A stretch of DNA of 7,000 nt from DASQDN01 sp035630195. Lineage in GTDB: Bacteria; Acidobacteriota; Terriglobia; Bryobacterales; Bryobacteraceae. Numbering within the stretch: position 1 is the first letter of the stretch; the number at the start of each line of letters is the position of its first letter. The translations under genes and the position numbers were made by a program. Below are positions 6,153 to 7,000 of the stretch, one piece after another. Where the stretch lies: the NCBI GenBank assembly GCA_035630195.1, contig DASQLD010000349.1:1-7000 (forward strand), read 5' to 3'. Below the pieces are notes generated by a model. The model ran no database searches. It was not told where the DNA came from and saw nothing but the letters and a program-made list of their open reading frames with translations.

Positions 6153-7000
6153 CTATTTCTGCGATGCCGCTTTCTTGCGGTACTCCTCGTATTCTTGTTT
6201 AAGCGCAGGATCGCGAGGACTGCCGTAGATATCGCTTGACTTGTACTTGCCTTCTTTGAACTTCATTTTCGTCCAATCGTCGTGAATCTTCGTGTCTTCT
6301 CCACGCTTGACTACGTCCTCCACAAGCTGTGGAGGCACGATCGAAATGCCTTCGCGATCGCCGAGAACGATGTCACCGGGCAGCACGGTGACGCCACCGA
6401 TGCGTATTGGAACGTTGAAGCCGGTCAGCATAACATCGCGAATCGGCGTCGGATGAGCATTCCTGTAATACACTGGCAAATCGAAGGTTGCAATACCTTC
6501 CAGGTCGCGAACAGCGCCGTCGACAACGAGACCCGTCTTCGTCTTTTGCATGATGTAGTAGGCAAGATTGTCGCCGACGAATGTCCCGTATTCATTCTTG
6601 CCAAAGAGATCGATCACGACGACGTCGCCAGGCTGTAGTTGATCGAGTACCCACTGATTCTGCCCGCCAAAGTATCCCTTCTGCTTGCCTTCCGCCGCGA
6701 TGATCTCGTTCAAATCCCCGCGGACCGGCATAAACTGCGCCGTGACGACCCGTCCGACTAGTTTGGTACCTGGCTTGGTCAGTTTGAAGTCGCCCGCGAA
6801 GTGATTGGGAAAGCCTTTGCCTGGAAGAATCGTCCACACATCTTCGGCTGACATTCCTTTCATGCGTTCGATCAAGGCGTCAGGGACTTTAGGGCGGCCA
6901 TCTTCAAAGCGCTCATACGGGTTTTTAGCGGTGAGCTTAATCATCTGATCTTTGGTCAGAGTCATGAGCTGGGCATTCGCTGCGATTGCCCCTAAAACCG
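6153..7000 (-). CDS. RraA-fold family protein (HMG/CHA aldolase-like), probably exported, 5' partial
   Basis: Member of the RraA / demethylmenaquinone-methyltransferase-like fold, which includes the metal-dependent 4-hydroxy-4-methyl-2-oxoglutarate/4-carboxy-4-hydroxy-2-oxoadipate aldolases of aromatic-acid degradation and RNase E regulators. Counting from Met at 6965: PGDVVVID (112-119), GDNLA (131-135), the signature DGAVRDLEGI with Arg153-Asp154 (substrate and metal site in the aldolases), and GDREGISIVP (202-211). A charged C-terminal extension (about 222-270) goes beyond the small core. Met 6965 is probably not the start: it has no ribosome site before it, and the frame continues up to the window edge as VLGAIAANAQL, which reads as the end of a signal peptide with an ANA|Q cleavage. 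The start is therefore outside the window and the protein is probably periplasmic, unusual for this fold. Its stop codon directly touches that of the convergent esterase gene. Whether it is an aldolase cannot be told from sequence alone. Confidence 0.85.
   Translation of the reverse strand, partial: VLGAIAANAQLMTLTKDQMIKLTAKNPYERFEDGRPKVPDALIERMKGMSAEDVWTILPGKGFPNHFAGDFKLTKPGTKLVGRVVTAQFMPVRGDLNEIIAAEGKQKGYFGGQNQWVLDQLQPGDVVVIDLFGKNEYGTFVGDNLAYYIMQKTKTGLVVDGAVRDLEGIATFDLPVYYRNAHPTPIRDVMLTGFNVPIRIGGVTVLPGDIVLGDREGISIVPPQLVEDVVKRGEDTKIHDDWTKMKFKEGKYKSSDIYGSPRDPALKQEYEEYRKKAASQK

Noticed and set aside
6153..6965. Calling the last gene rraA, the RNase E inhibitor
   Set aside because: The fold is right, but the C-terminal extension and the apparent signal peptide do not fit a cytoplasmic RNase E regulator, so no gene symbol is given.

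Overview
The window most resembles a chromosomal segment of an Acidobacteriota member, probably of the Solibacter/Bryobacter type. This rests on gene content alone: an Oar-like TonB-dependent receptor of the kind expanded in that group, a Cys-type sulfatase with a twin-arginine leader, a PEP-CTERM protein, a secreted SUMF1-domain esterase and an RraA-fold protein. Planctomycetes share the sulfatase and SUMF1 families but are less likely to carry this receptor type. There are five protein genes, no RNA gene, no CRISPR array and no recognisable mobile element.

Left block (2-3742, + strand, GC-rich). The window opens inside a TonB-dependent receptor whose frame is open from base 2, so most of the beta-barrel is present and the plug lies upstream. 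Nine bases after its stop begins a 514-aa sulfatase with the CxPxR formylglycine motif. The two are almost certainly co-transcribed: the receptor would import, and the sulfatase desulfate, some unidentified sulfated compound.

Right block (3853-7000, visibly lower GC). A PEP-CTERM protein (- strand) is divergent from a two-domain secreted protein (+ strand). The latter joins an N-terminal SUMF1/FGE-like domain to a C-terminal alpha/beta hydrolase. Its SUMF1 part lacks the catalytic cysteine pair of true formylglycine-generating enzymes, so it probably does not activate the neighbouring sulfatase. Its hydrolase part has Ser409, Lys413, Glu432 and His512 in an arrangement recalling CE15 glucuronoyl esterases. 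It converges with an RraA-fold gene whose stop codon directly abuts its own (TAG|CTA, no spacer). The RraA frame runs past its first Met through what reads as a signal peptide and off the window edge, so this protein is probably exported.

Taken together, the window suggests envelope and periplasmic handling of complex organic matter (uptake, desulfation, ester cleavage). No clear new system is evident. The most interesting points are the SUMF1-esterase fusion with its CE15-like active site, and the apparently secreted RraA protein.
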